Both the position numbers and the translations under genes were made by a program. DNA of 17,700 nt from the NCBI GenBank assembly GCA_964484515.1, contig CAZAGT010000067.1, positions 1-17,700 of the forward strand, read 5' to 3'. The first letter of the stretch is position 1. Each line of letters starts with the position of its first letter. The stretch comes from CAZAGT01 sp964484515 (GTDB taxonomy: Bacteria; Desulfobacterota; DSM-4660; Desulfatiglandales; HGW-15). A model generated the notes under the pieces. That model was given only the letters and a program-made list of their open reading frames with translations, did not search any database and was not told where the DNA came from. Positions 7,242-14,353 of the stretch are shown here, piece by piece.

Positions 7242-7550
7242 CTATTCGCTTGGGTCCTGCGGACCCTGGAGGAGGTAATACTTGCCCTCCGGGGTCTTGG
7301 CGGCAATGCCGTTGAGCACCAAGGAGGCTAGAGCCTTGGGTCTGAAATCCCTTATTCCGAGCTTGAGCCAATCAGCCGTGGCATAGGAAAGCAAGGCCGC
7401 CGAGGTCGGGTCATAGGCGTGTTTCTTTTCAAGGTCCCTGATAACGTAAGTGCAGGCCCGCTGCATGCGCCAATGGATGCCGAACCGGGTCGCAGCAAAG
7501 ACGGCCAACAAAAAAAGGACCCCTAACACGACCTGAGCTGTCTCCTGCAT
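7242..7550 (-). CDS. Small membrane-anchored protein of unknown function
   Basis: I do not recognise this protein. From ATG 7550 it has 102 residues: an N-terminal hydrophobic helix (TAQVVLGVLFLLAVFAATRF), a basic stretch (HWRMQRACTYVIRDLEKK), then a soluble alpha-helical tail ending in GKYYLLQGPQDPSE. The later ATG is chosen over the open frame's first one (7670) because GGAG lies five bases before it and the first 40 residues of the longer frame look non-coding. The layout suggests a single-pass membrane protein with a small cytoplasmic helical domain, perhaps winged-helix-like near RPKALASLVLNGIAAKTPEGKYYLL. That resemblance is only a guess. It stands 225 bases downstream of the acyl-CoA synthetase gene on the same strand. 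Confidence 0.6.
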   Translation of the reverse strand: MQETAQVVLGVLFLLAVFAATRFGIHWRMQRACTYVIRDLEKKHAYDPTSAALLSYATADWLKLGIRDFRPKALASLVLNGIAAKTPEGKYYLLQGPQDPSE

Positions 7551-7775
7551 GGGCTCTCCGACACGGTAAGGGTTCCAAGCTTTCAAAACCCTCGTCTGAT
7601 GGGTTGAAGGACTGAAGATGCCGAGGTCAACACGTTCAAGCCACGATACATATTTGGCGGGCGATGTCAAGGCGCATGGAGGTCGTCGGAGCGGAATTCA
7701 GCACTGAAGGGCATTTCGATGCAGAAGGGCCTGAGACAGATATGGAGGCAATGAATCGAATTGAACGGCGGGTCC

Positions 7776-9968
7776 CTAGACGGTCTCCTTGAGGATGATT
7801 CTGGCGTCTACGATGGTCACACCGGTGTCGTGAACGATGACCGGGTTTAGGTCCATCTCTCTGATTTCAGGATAGGCTTCAATGATCTCCGAACACATCA
7901 GCAGCACCTTTACGAGGGCCTTTTTGTCGGCCGGCGATCCGCCCCTGATACCGTTCAGGATAGGGTACGATTTGGTCTCACGAATCATCTGCTTGGCCGC
8001 GTTACGGCTGATCGGCAGGACCCGGAAGGAGACATCCTGAAGGACTTCCACCATTACGCCTCCCAAACCGTACATGATGACCGGTCCGAACTGATCGTCT
8101 AGGGTCGTTCCGATAATCACTTCGACACCTTCCGCGGCCATGGGTGAGACGATAACGCCCCGGATATCCGCCTGGGGGTCGTATTCTTTCGCGTTGGCGA
8201 TAATGTCATCAAAGGCCCGGCGGATTTCCTCTTCTTCCTTGAGCTTGAGGCGAACCCCGCCCGCATCGCTCTTGTGCATGATCTGCGGCGATGCCACTTT
8301 CAGGGCGACACCCCCTTTGGTCTTTTGGGCGAATCGAACGGCTTCATCCGCCGTTTGGGCCAAATCGTCCTGCGGTGTTGCCGCGCCGTGGAGGCGTAAC
8401 AGCCGCTTGGCTTCATATTCCAACAGGGCGTTACGCCCGTCTTCCCGTGCTCCCTGTATGATCCTCGCGCCTTCCGCATTCTTTTTGGCGCCCCAGTTGA
8501 GAACGAAATCGGCCTTGGGATGATAGGACGTCAGGAATTCACCATACTCCGCCAAGACGCCGATACACCTGCAAGCAACATCCAGGGAATCGTGTACCGG
8601 GATATTGTAGTATCGCAGCAGATCGAGGGAGTGGGGTTTTACGGAGCTGTAAAGGCTGTGGACGAGGATCGGTCTTTGGCGCTTCCGAACCATTTTCCCC
8701 ATTCGATGCGCCGCACCCTCCTCTTTGAGGGCCAGACTGTCGGCGAAGCGGATTCCGTAACCCCCGAAGAGGCCCACAATGAGGAGGCCGCCGATCGCTT
8801 GGTCCTTGAGGATGATATCAGCGCATTCGGCGAAGACCGTCGGATCCGCATCGGTTCCACCGGCCATATCCACCGGATTCCGAATTGAGGCGGCTTTGGG
8901 AAGGATCCTTCTCAGCTTTGCCTGGGTCTTCTCGCTCAACTGAGGGATCTCCAGACCCAAGTCGGTCAAGAGGTCGGCGGCAATCGTCGCGTGACCGCCG
9001 CCGTCCGCAAGGATCGCCACGCGGTTGTTCTTGATGGGCGGCAAGCTCGAAAGGGCCTCGGCCGCCGGAAAGAGCTCGTCAGAGTTTTCTATGACGACGA
9101 TCCCGGCACGCTTGAAGGCCGATTGGGCGACTTCCGACATCCCGGCCAGGGCGCCGGTATGCGAACCGGCCGACTGCTTGCCGGCATATGAGCGGCCGCT
9201 CTTGAGCAGGATAATCGGCTTTTCGATGGTCGTCTTATGGGCCTGCTGGATGAATTTTCGCCCCTCCCGCATGCCCTCCACATACATGAGAATCGCCTTC
9301 GTGTCCGGATCCTGGCGAAAGAACTCCAGATACTCGTGGAACTTGATATCCGTCTCATTGCCGACACCCACATAGTAGGAGAATCCTTTGCGGCTCTTGA
9401 TCTTGGCCTCGGTGATGAGCGAGAGGGCCATATTGCCGCTTTGACTCAACAGGGCGATATCGCCTTTCGGCACATCCCTCAATCCGACGAGATTCAAATT
9501 CGACTTGAGGTTCATCATGCCGGAGGTGTTAGGTCCTATCAGGCGAATGTTGTTTCGTCTGGCAACCTCTAAGACGCTCTCCTCCAGCCGCCTGCCTTCC
9601 GATCCGATCTCTCCGAATCCCCCGGCAATGACCACCGCACCGCAGACATCCTTCTCGGCACAATCCTCCAGGATATCAGGTATCGTCGCAGCGGGCGTGG
9701 TAATCAGGACGACATCCACAGGGTCCTCGATGTCCGAGACCTTGGGATAACACCGACAGCCCAAAATGCGCCGCTCCTTCGGGTTGACCGGGTAGATGTC
9801 CCCTTCGAATTGCCCCTCCAAGAGGGTCTTGATGGCCTGGAAACCTCGTTTCGTCTCGTTTCGTGAAGCACCGACGACGGCCACGGAGTCGGCGTTGAGG
9901 ATCCCTTCAAGGCCTTGCGAACCACCGTCTCTATCGAAGTTCACCATGTCGTTGAGTCGCGCGTGCAT
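7776..9968 (-). CDS. Acyl-CoA synthetase, ADP-forming (acetate-CoA ligase type, fused alpha-beta)
   Basis: This enzyme interconverts acyl-CoA, ADP and phosphate with free acid, ATP and CoA through a phosphohistidine, and can conserve energy when run towards ATP. The 730-residue chain has the full fused order: CoA-binding Rossmann domain (SVAVVGASRN near residue 30, then DIYPVNPK), a succinyl-CoA-ligase-like domain with RLIGPNTSGMMN and LLSQSGNM, the catalytic H270 in SAGSHTGALAG, and a C-terminal ATP-grasp domain (LKVASPQIMHKSDAGGV near residue 560, closing with EMDLNPVIV). It lies nine bases downstream of the enoyl-CoA hydratase gene, so they are one operon. Acyl specificity is unknown; the neighbour suggests a carboxylic acid degraded through CoA esters. 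Confidence 0.93.
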   Translation of the reverse strand: MHARLNDMVNFDRDGGSQGLEGILNADSVAVVGASRNETKRGFQAIKTLLEGQFEGDIYPVNPKERRILGCRCYPKVSDIEDPVDVVLITTPAATIPDILEDCAEKDVCGAVVIAGGFGEIGSEGRRLEESVLEVARRNNIRLIGPNTSGMMNLKSNLNLVGLRDVPKGDIALLSQSGNMALSLITEAKIKSRKGFSYYVGVGNETDIKFHEYLEFFRQDPDTKAILMYVEGMREGRKFIQQAHKTTIEKPIILLKSGRSYAGKQSAGSHTGALAGMSEVAQSAFKRAGIVVIENSDELFPAAEALSSLPPIKNNRVAILADGGGHATIAADLLTDLGLEIPQLSEKTQAKLRRILPKAASIRNPVDMAGGTDADPTVFAECADIILKDQAIGGLLIVGLFGGYGIRFADSLALKEEGAAHRMGKMVRKRQRPILVHSLYSSVKPHSLDLLRYYNIPVHDSLDVACRCIGVLAEYGEFLTSYHPKADFVLNWGAKKNAEGARIIQGAREDGRNALLEYEAKRLLRLHGAATPQDDLAQTADEAVRFAQKTKGGVALKVASPQIMHKSDAGGVRLKLKEEEEIRRAFDDIIANAKEYDPQADIRGVIVSPMAAEGVEVIIGTTLDDQFGPVIMYGLGGVMVEVLQDVSFRVLPISRNAAKQMIRETKSYPILNGIRGGSPADKKALVKVLLMCSEIIEAYPEIREMDLNPVIVHDTGVTIVDARIILKETV

Positions 9969-9977
9969 ACAGGTTTC

Positions 9978-10754
9978 CTATTCTGAAAATTTTCGATTCT
10001 CAAAGGCCTTCAAGGCCTCTTCGCGCTCCTTGGTTGAGACGCAGGCCAAACAAGCCTCGATTTCGTAGTCCAGCAACTCTTCAAGACTCATGCCACTCCC
10101 AGCGGCCTGAAGTCCCTCCTTGATGGTACTGATCGAAAACGGAGAATTATGGGCGATTTTGCGCGCCATCTCTCGGGCCGCCGCCATGAGATTTACGAGC
10201 GGGACGCTCCTGTTGACGAGGCCGATGCGTTCGGCCTCTTTGCCATCAATGAACTCCCCCGTGAAGAGGAGTTCCCGCGCCCTAGCAGGTCCGATGAGAT
10301 CTTGGATAAGGCTCAAGCCACCCCCTGTCACCGAGGATGTCACCTTGGCCTCCGGAAATCCCATTTGCGCCTTATCGGCCGCGATTCGCAGATCGCAGGC
10401 CAGCGCAAGCTCGCACCCTGATCCCAGGGCATAACCGTTGACCGCCGCAATCGTCGGTTTGTTCAACTTGAGGAGTTGTTTGGAGATTGCCTGGACCGTT
10501 ACGAGATATACACGGTAGTCCGCTTTGCTCCTCGTCTTGGACTCTTTCAGATCAGCACCGGCCGAGAAGGCCCGGCCTTCCCCCGTAATGATCAACACTT
10601 TTGTTGCGGGATCAGCGGCGGCTCTGTCCAGGGTAACCCTTAGATCGTCCCACAGCTGCCGGCTCATGGCGTTTAGCCGGTCCGGTCTGTTCAACGTGAT
10701 GATCGCAATGCCTTCCTCTTGCGCATATTTGATGCACTCGAGTTCCATGGTCAT
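9978..10754 (-). CDS. Enoyl-CoA hydratase/isomerase family protein
   Basis: This 258-residue protein of the crotonase family is typical in length for a hydratase. It shows NRPDRLNAMSRQ, the oxyanion-hole segments FSAGADLKE and AVNGYALGSGCELALACD, and both catalytic acidic positions of crotonase: E115 in GCELA and E135 in FPEAKVTSSVTGGG. It is therefore likely a true hydratase, adding water to a 2-enoyl-CoA, though crotonase homologues vary in reaction. Two ATG codons lie six bases apart (10754 and 10748), and the AAAGGA upstream is rather far from both, so the exact start is uncertain. It is first in the operon with the ADP-forming acyl-CoA synthetase. Confidence 0.92.
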   Translation of the reverse strand: MTMELECIKYAQEEGIAIITLNRPDRLNAMSRQLWDDLRVTLDRAAADPATKVLIITGEGRAFSAGADLKESKTRSKADYRVYLVTVQAISKQLLKLNKPTIAAVNGYALGSGCELALACDLRIAADKAQMGFPEAKVTSSVTGGGLSLIQDLIGPARARELLFTGEFIDGKEAERIGLVNRSVPLVNLMAAAREMARKIAHNSPFSISTIKEGLQAAGSGMSLEELLDYEIEACLACVSTKEREEALKAFENRKFSE

Positions 10755-11230
10755 TTCTCGGGGCTGTCCTTTCTGTCAACGTCGAGTGGTTTGATTTGCT
10801 GACTCCCGGAGAACGACTCTGCAAGTTCTTTTCCATTTTGAACGAAGATACTCGGTGGCTCGGGATCAAATTGCCATAAGTCAACCGGTTAATCATAATG
10901 CGACGAACCAGAGCCTGTTTGGGTGCCGCAATAGGAGCGAATCCAATCGTGGGGGTAAGCCGAGGCATTACATGTAATGGGAAAGAATGGCTTCATGTCT
11001 GAAGGATGTGCGCCTTTCGGCGGCACGCCATTACTATTTATGCTGACCTTTATGTACAGTAATTCGGCTGAGATCTTCATCTGTGCGCCTCTACCCATTC
11101 CTCCCTATCCTATATAGACGAGGTTACTACTCGTTTCCACCGTTAGTTGATTTATAAGTATCTGAAATACCTATAGTATCCGCCCAAAAACCCTCCTTGT
11201 CATGAGAAAGAACATCTGCTTACAGGGATC
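10755..11230. other. Spacer between divergent units
   Basis: This region separates the minus-strand hydratase operon from the plus-strand PEP-CTERM unit. The open frames here (for example minus strand 10889-11098) have no family resemblance or ribosome site. The right part is AT-rich and holds a possible plus-strand promoter at 11147-11177. A TATGAT box near 10893-10898 on the minus strand has no matching -35 box, so no promoter is called for the hydratase operon. Confidence 0.45.
11147..11177 (+). promoter_or_regulatory. Possible promoter for the PEP-CTERM leader
   Basis: TTGATT at 11147-11152 and TATAGT at 11172-11177 (five of six consensus -10 bases) are 19 bases apart in AT-rich DNA. A start here would give a leader of about 275 bases before the PEP-CTERM gene. 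The spacing is longer than ideal, so the call is weak. Confidence 0.22.
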
Positions 11231-11313
11231 ATGACCGTCCGTCCTCCGGGTCAGGGGGTACGCCGGGTGCTGTATTGGGTAGTTCCAAACATCACAGAAA
11301 GGAGGGTATAGCC

Positions 11314-11355
11314 ATGGGTGAGTATCTCAAATGGGGCGCGTTTGGCTCCTGCTAG
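11314..11355 (+). CDS. Short leader ORF, 13 residues
   Basis: ATG 11314 encodes MGEYLKWGAFGSC and ends at TAG. A near-perfect ribosome site (AAAGGAGGG, seven bases before ATG) makes translation likely, and it lies in the leader of the PEP-CTERM gene 105 bases downstream. It may be a leader peptide or a small peptide in its own right. No function can be given. Another short open frame (11231-11311) ends two bases before this ATG, but its ribosome site is weak. Reading through the TAG would add 21 residues up to TAA 11421, including two more cysteines. Confidence 0.4.
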   Translation: MGEYLKWGAFGSC

Positions 11356-11396
11356 GCTGTAATCCAGCTCGGTGGGAGCTGTAGGGGGCAGAGGAG

Positions 11397-11449
11397 TCCG
11401 GATGAAGGGTGCTCGCCATAATGGGATAGAGAACGAACACCCTTCCGGA
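11397..11449 (+). promoter_or_regulatory. Hairpin flanking the ribosome site of the PEP-CTERM gene
   Basis: GAAGGGTG (11404-11411) pairs perfectly with CACCCTTC (11438-11445). TCCG (11397-11400) then pairs with CGGA (11446-11449) across a three-base bulge. The stem ends inside CGGAGGAGA, the ribosome site for GTG 11460, so folding would partly hide it. This suggests translational control, possibly linked to translation of the upstream 13-codon ORF. Confidence 0.5.
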
Positions 11450-11459
11450 GGAGAGAAAA

Positions 11460-11975
11460 GTGGCCAAGAAAGACGGTGAGACGGTCGTTTCGGGGTCAGA
11501 GGGAAATCTGGGATGGACGAACAGGGTACTGAAGGCCTTTTCCCTGTGCCACGATTCCTCGACCGGTGATTTGACCTTTACTATCGATGGGTACTCATCA
11601 ACGTGGGCCAGGACGCCGTGCTATGGCTACCAGAAGATCGCGGTTCTCGCAAAGGTCAACAGCGGCGATGGCAATGTTTGGACAAGCACCATAGTGGGTC
11701 TGGATCTTGACGGTGTAGCGCCGACTCCCTCCACGATTCTTGCCAATCAGACCACCACAAAGAAGTTGCTCGAGATCTCAGATGGCCTCTTTGCAGATTT
11801 CTGCCTTACGGGCGAAGTTGCATTCTCTTGGATAGTAGATCCGCCCGATGGATCGAGAGCCGAGATGTTTATCGGTGCCTACGAAGAATCGGCGGTTCCC
11901 ATTCCCGCGACGCTCTGGCTCTTTGGCTCCGGGCTTGCCGGTCTTGCCGGCTTGCGCAGGAAACTGAGGACGTGA
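11460..11975 (+). CDS. PEP-CTERM sorting-domain protein lacking a signal peptide
   Basis: The last 25 residues (VPIPATLWLFGSGLAGLAGL followed by RRKLRT) are a typical PEP-CTERM tail: the Pro-rich motif, a hydrophobic helix and a basic end, used by exosortase to sort exported proteins to the envelope. The preceding 145 residues are Ser/Thr/Gly-rich, with two cysteines (CHDSS, RTPCYGY) that may pair, and resemble the beta-rich passenger part of such proteins without a named family. The start used is GTG 11460, preceded by GGAGGAGAGAAAA; an in-frame TAG at 11427 blocks a longer frame. No signal peptide exists at this start or in the short frames upstream. That is odd, because sorting needs Sec export, so the gene may have lost its 5' end. 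Confidence 0.7.
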   Translation: MAKKDGETVVSGSEGNLGWTNRVLKAFSLCHDSSTGDLTFTIDGYSSTWARTPCYGYQKIAVLAKVNSGDGNVWTSTIVGLDLDGVAPTPSTILANQTTTKKLLEISDGLFADFCLTGEVAFSWIVDPPDGSRAEMFIGAYEESAVPIPATLWLFGSGLAGLAGLRRKLRT

Positions 11976-12591
11976 GAGCGCTATATCTTTCGATTCCAAG
12001 GCCTACAGAGGCAGGGCCAGACATGGCCATGCCTCTTTGTACCAACGGTAAGGGGTCGTCCAATCGACGCCTGCCTATAAGGGGTTTGTCTTAGGCGAAA
12101 GAGAGCGCAGTCTGGGTATGATATCTGGCCGTTTAAGGACACCCGTCGTAGCTCCTCCGCTATGGTGAGATTCGCGGTTAAGGCACCAAACTGAGAGAAT
12201 CTGTTGCACTGGAGACTAGATGATTAGCGGTTTCTTCGTACGCAACCCGATAGGTCATTCTCATACTTCAGCACTATTTTCCTACTCCTGAACTCACCAA
12301 TAATCGCGTAAAGGCAGCAAGTTTGAAAACTACACCTCCTGCCGATTGTCTTTTGTGCGTGAAATAGTAGTATAAATCCTACTTTTCAGCACTCGATGCC
12401 GACAAACGTCAGCCGCCCTTTAAGCGCACCAAATGCCCCTCTGCTTAGCTCTGAATTCGAGGGAGCGCGGTCGCAGGATCCTATCAGCTTATTGGAATTA
12501 GAATGATGGGAGAGCACCGTCGCACGGCGGCAGCTCTTCGGTCGCCCCCGATTGGTGACCGCATCGGGGAACGGCATGGGAAAGGGGTGAT
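11976..12591. other. Spacer between PEP-CTERM and SGNH genes
   Basis: About 600 bases with a terminator-like hairpin at 12007-12040. Beyond it I see no gene, RNA or repeat. Open frames here lack ribosome sites or family resemblance. Confidence 0.5.
12007..12040 (+). terminator. Terminator after the PEP-CTERM gene
   Basis: AGAGGCA (12007-12013) pairs with TGCCTCT (12030-12036). An inner GGCCA/TGGCC stem follows after one mismatch, and the structure ends in TTTGT. It sits about 30 bases past the PEP-CTERM stop. The T run is short, so efficiency may be modest. Confidence 0.6.
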
Positions 12592-13281
12592 ATGGAAAAG
12601 GGAATCAAGCGTGCTATGGTCGTCCTTCTCGTGCCATCGGTATTGTTGTTGGTTTCGGTGGCGCTGAACACCCTTCTGTTCACATGGCGAGACAGCTTCT
12701 ACCGGCAACTCAATACCGTCAGGTTGGATCCCATCGGGTTAAGCGTCTACCCCGCCTCGGCAAAGGACGATCTTTCAACGAAGCAACCGGGCACAACCGT
12801 AGTTGTATTCGGCGATTCCCGCGCCGCGAGCTGGCCGGATCCCGGCCTCGATCAGGTTGAGTTTGTCAACCGCGGAATCGGAACCGAGACCTCGTCCCAA
12901 GCGGTCGAGCGGTTTGAGAGGCACGTTGGACGGCTTGAGCCGGAGATCGTTTTGATCCAAATCGCCGTAAATGATCTCAAGACCATCGCCCTCTTTTCAG
13001 ACCGCAAGGCATCCATCGTTGCTCAATGCAAGGAGAACATTCGGCTCCTGGTGGAGAAATCACGTTCCCTCGGCGCCAAGGTCGTATTAACGACTGTTTT
13101 TCCGTTGGGAAAGGTGCCGCTTGAGCGAAAGCTGTTCTGGTCGCCGGATGTGGCGCCGGCCGTAAGAGAGGTCAATGCCTACATACACTCCCTGGCAAGC
13201 CAGGACGTTCTCGTCTTCGATGCCTACAGCATACTCATCGGTGGAGGTGGTTGTACGCAGCCTCGGTCTAGTCCAACGTAG
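12592..13281 (+). pseudogene. SGNH/GDSL-type hydrolase, 3' truncated at an IS200-like element
   Basis: The product starts with a membrane anchor (residues 8-30, VLLVPSVLLLVSVALNTLLF) and continues with SGNH-hydrolase blocks: block I VVVFGDSRAASW with nucleophile S76, block II NRGIGTETSSQ (Gly), and block III IAVNDLKT with N126. Such membrane-tethered SGNH enzymes often modify surface polysaccharides by acetyl transfer or removal. After DVLVFDAYSILIGGGG at about 13240-13255 the sequence changes character and stops at 13281, so the C-terminal block V (D-x-x-H) that completes the active site is missing. The IS200-like element begins at this point, and I cannot find the lost block beyond it. AAAGGGG before ATG 12592 supports the start. 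The fragment is probably inactive. Confidence 0.72.
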
Positions 13282-13285
13282 AAAC

Positions 13286-13304
13286 CCTGGCCCTGTGGGC
13301 CAGG
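13286..13304 (+). terminator. Left-end hairpin of the IS200-like element
   Basis: CCTGGCCC, loop TGT, then GGGCCAGG: a perfect 8-bp GC-rich stem about 90 bases before tnpA. In Salmonella IS200 a left-end stem of this kind blocks transcription entering from flanking DNA, and a similar role is inferred here. Only a weak T content follows. It may also be the end structure recognised by the transposase. Confidence 0.5.
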
Positions 13305-13333
13305 TCAGAGTTCAGTGGCTTTGCCATCTGAAC

Positions 13334-13398
13334 GACTCATTTGTTATTCCAAGGCAGAGTTGTCCCCACAACTTTGCCAAGGAGGAAACAAATGAGTC
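13334..13398 (+). promoter_or_regulatory. Hairpin that buries the tnpA ribosome site and start codon
   Basis: GACTCATTTGTT (13334-13345) pairs perfectly with AACAAATGAGTC (13387-13398), which contains the tnpA ATG. Inside it, GGCAGAGTTGT (13353-13363) pairs with ACAACTTTGCC (13368-13378) with one G-U pair and a CCCC loop. The AAGGAGG ribosome site lies within the right arm between these stems. This matches the known IS200 strategy of repressing transposase translation with a 5'-leader stem. Confidence 0.85.
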
Positions 13399-13820
13399 GA
13401 TTCCGGAAATTAGCACAGACCATATGGTTCTGCCAGTATCACATTGTGTGGGTTCCAAAGTACCGATTCCGGATACTGAGGGACAAAGTGGCACAAGAAG
13501 TTGAAGTCTGCATCCGGGCCTTTTCGGAGCAGCAGGGCTGCGAGGTGACGGAGTTGAATGTGCAGGCGGATCATGTGCATCTCCTAGCCCTGGTACCGCC
13601 CAAGATTTCGATTTCGGGCTACGTCGGAACTCTGAAAGGGCGCACCGCGATTCGGATTTTCAACAGGTTTCGCCAGCTCAAAGAAAAACCCTATTGGGGT
13701 AATCATTTCTGGGCCAGGGGCTATTGTGTTGACACGGTTGGCCTGGACTCGGAAATGATTCGTAAGTACATAAAATACCAAGAGGAACGGGAACGGAGAT
13801 CTGAGAGCCCGCAATATTAG
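13392..13820 (+). CDS. tnpA: IS200-type Y1 transposase TnpA
   Basis: This HUH-type single-strand DNA transposase cuts and joins the element's ends through a 5'-phosphotyrosine, without target duplication. Its 142 residues are close to the usual 140-155. Landmarks are IWFCQYHIVWVPKYRFRIL at the N-terminus, the H-x-H metal pair in ADHVHLLALVPP, and the C-terminal helix SEMIRKYIKYQEE, which carries the candidate catalytic tyrosine. All key parts appear intact. The start ATG 13392 is chosen over the longer frame from 13341 because of the AAGGAGG ribosome site and the family's usual N-terminus (MSRFRKLAQTIW). No TnpB or IscB partner is present. Confidence 0.93.
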   Translation: MSRFRKLAQTIWFCQYHIVWVPKYRFRILRDKVAQEVEVCIRAFSEQQGCEVTELNVQADHVHLLALVPPKISISGYVGTLKGRTAIRIFNRFRQLKEKPYWGNHFWARGYCVDTVGLDSEMIRKYIKYQEERERRSESPQY

Positions 13821-13842
13821 CATAATCCCGGGGGCAACTCGT

Positions 13843-13889
13843 CCTTGCCTCCTCAGGAGGCAAGGCAGTCTAACCCCTTCCAGGGGTTA
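13843..13889. repeat. Two perfect hairpins at the right end of the IS200-like element
   Basis: CCTTGCCTCC/GGAGGCAAGG (13843-13865, 3-base loop) and TAACCCCT/AGGGGTTA (13871-13889, 3-base loop) stand side by side shortly after tnpA stops. IS200/IS605 right ends carry a small palindrome bound by the transposase; the second stem is the more likely candidate, and the first may be a terminator without a T run. Confidence 0.55.
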
Positions 13890-14078
13890 AGCCAATTCCG
13901 GCCCCTCTGGGCTCGGATCTTTTAAAAGGAACGAACTCCCCGCAGGTGTTCGTAGCATACTGAAATCGCTCGCTATATCATCCCCAAAGCTCGTTGAAGG
14001 GCTCGAAAAACGCTCTTAAACGGTCGAAATCCTGTAGTCACACGCCTATTTCTGGATATTGCCCTAACTGTGCGATAA

Positions 14079-14183
14079 TTATGCCTTTTTACCGATCCGT
14101 TTACTTACTCGTCCCAAACCCCAGCTGGATGCCAATCCGAATAGCGAGATTCCGACAACCAATAAGAAAAATAGTTTCTTCAT
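14079..14183 (-). CDS. Micro-protein, 34 residues, hydrophobic with a basic tail
   Basis: ATG 14183 has AGAGGAAG six bases upstream. The peptide begins MKKLFFLLVVGISLFGLA, a compact hydrophobic helix that looks like a signal peptide or single membrane span, and ends with a strongly basic tail (GRVSKRIGKKA) before TAA. It could be a small membrane protein, a secreted cationic peptide, a toxin-like peptide, or the remaining 5' end of an exported protein. No family is recognised. It lies 101 bases downstream of another micro-ORF on the same strand. Confidence 0.45.
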   Translation of the reverse strand: MKKLFFLLVVGISLFGLASSWGLGRVSKRIGKKA

Positions 14184-14260
14184 TGATTTGCTTCCTCTTC
14201 AATCCTGTGTATTAAGCAGCACAGTTCAGCACCAATAGACACGTTGCTTGTCTGCTTCGT

Positions 14261-14294
14261 CTCCCAATAGGGCGCAACACGTCCTCATTGGGAG
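14261..14294 (-). promoter_or_regulatory. Hairpin between two micro-ORFs
   Basis: CTCCCAAT (14261-14268) pairs with ATTGGGAG (14287-14294), and the stem extends by AGG/CCT after a single-base bulge. On the minus strand it begins within the last codons and stop of the 22-codon ORF and precedes the 34-codon ORF. No T run follows, so it looks more like an RNA stability or translation element than a terminator. Confidence 0.4.
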
Positions 14295-14353
14295 CGATCT
14301 TTGCCGAACTTGAGGCGCACCTGCTTCAGCAGGAGCAGCCCTTGTGAAATCAT
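14285..14353 (-). CDS. Micro-ORF, 22 residues
   Basis: ATG 14353 is preceded by AAAGGAGGA at ideal distance (seven bases), the strongest ribosome site in the region. The peptide starts MISQGLLLLKQVRLKF and ends GKDRSQ: a short hydrophobic patch and a basic, amphipathic remainder. No family is recognised. An alternative overlapping frame (14226-14447) is longer but would need a start too close to the ribosome site. It may be a leader peptide for the 34-residue ORF downstream. Confidence 0.35.
   Translation of the reverse strand: MISQGLLLLKQVRLKFGKDRSQ

Larger units (their letters stand above)
13255..13960 (+). mobile_element. IS200/IS605-family element with tnpA only (boundaries approximate)
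   Basis: An intact Y1 transposase gene is flanked by hairpins instead of inverted terminal repeats, as in IS200-type elements. The left part has a perfect 8-bp hairpin at 13286-13304 (CCTGGCCC/GGGCCAGG). The right part has a perfect 10-bp hairpin at 13843-13865 and an 8-bp one at 13871-13889 (TAACCCCT/AGGGGTTA). The total of about 700 bp fits the roughly 0.7-kb IS200 size. Exact ends are not determined: the left end is set near where the SGNH homology stops, and the right end by the size of relatives. Confidence 0.7.

Noticed and set aside
10889..11098. 69-residue minus-strand open frame in the spacer
   Set aside because: No ribosome site, no recognisable motif, and it falls in a region without coding character.
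11220..11460. Cyclic di-GMP or cobalamin riboswitch ahead of the PEP-CTERM gene
   Set aside because: The conserved core sequences of these classes are not present; only a local stem over the ribosome site is seen.
13821..14000. Continuation of the SGNH hydrolase after the IS element
   Set aside because: All three frames were read; none shows the D-x-x-H block or the typical C-terminal helix.
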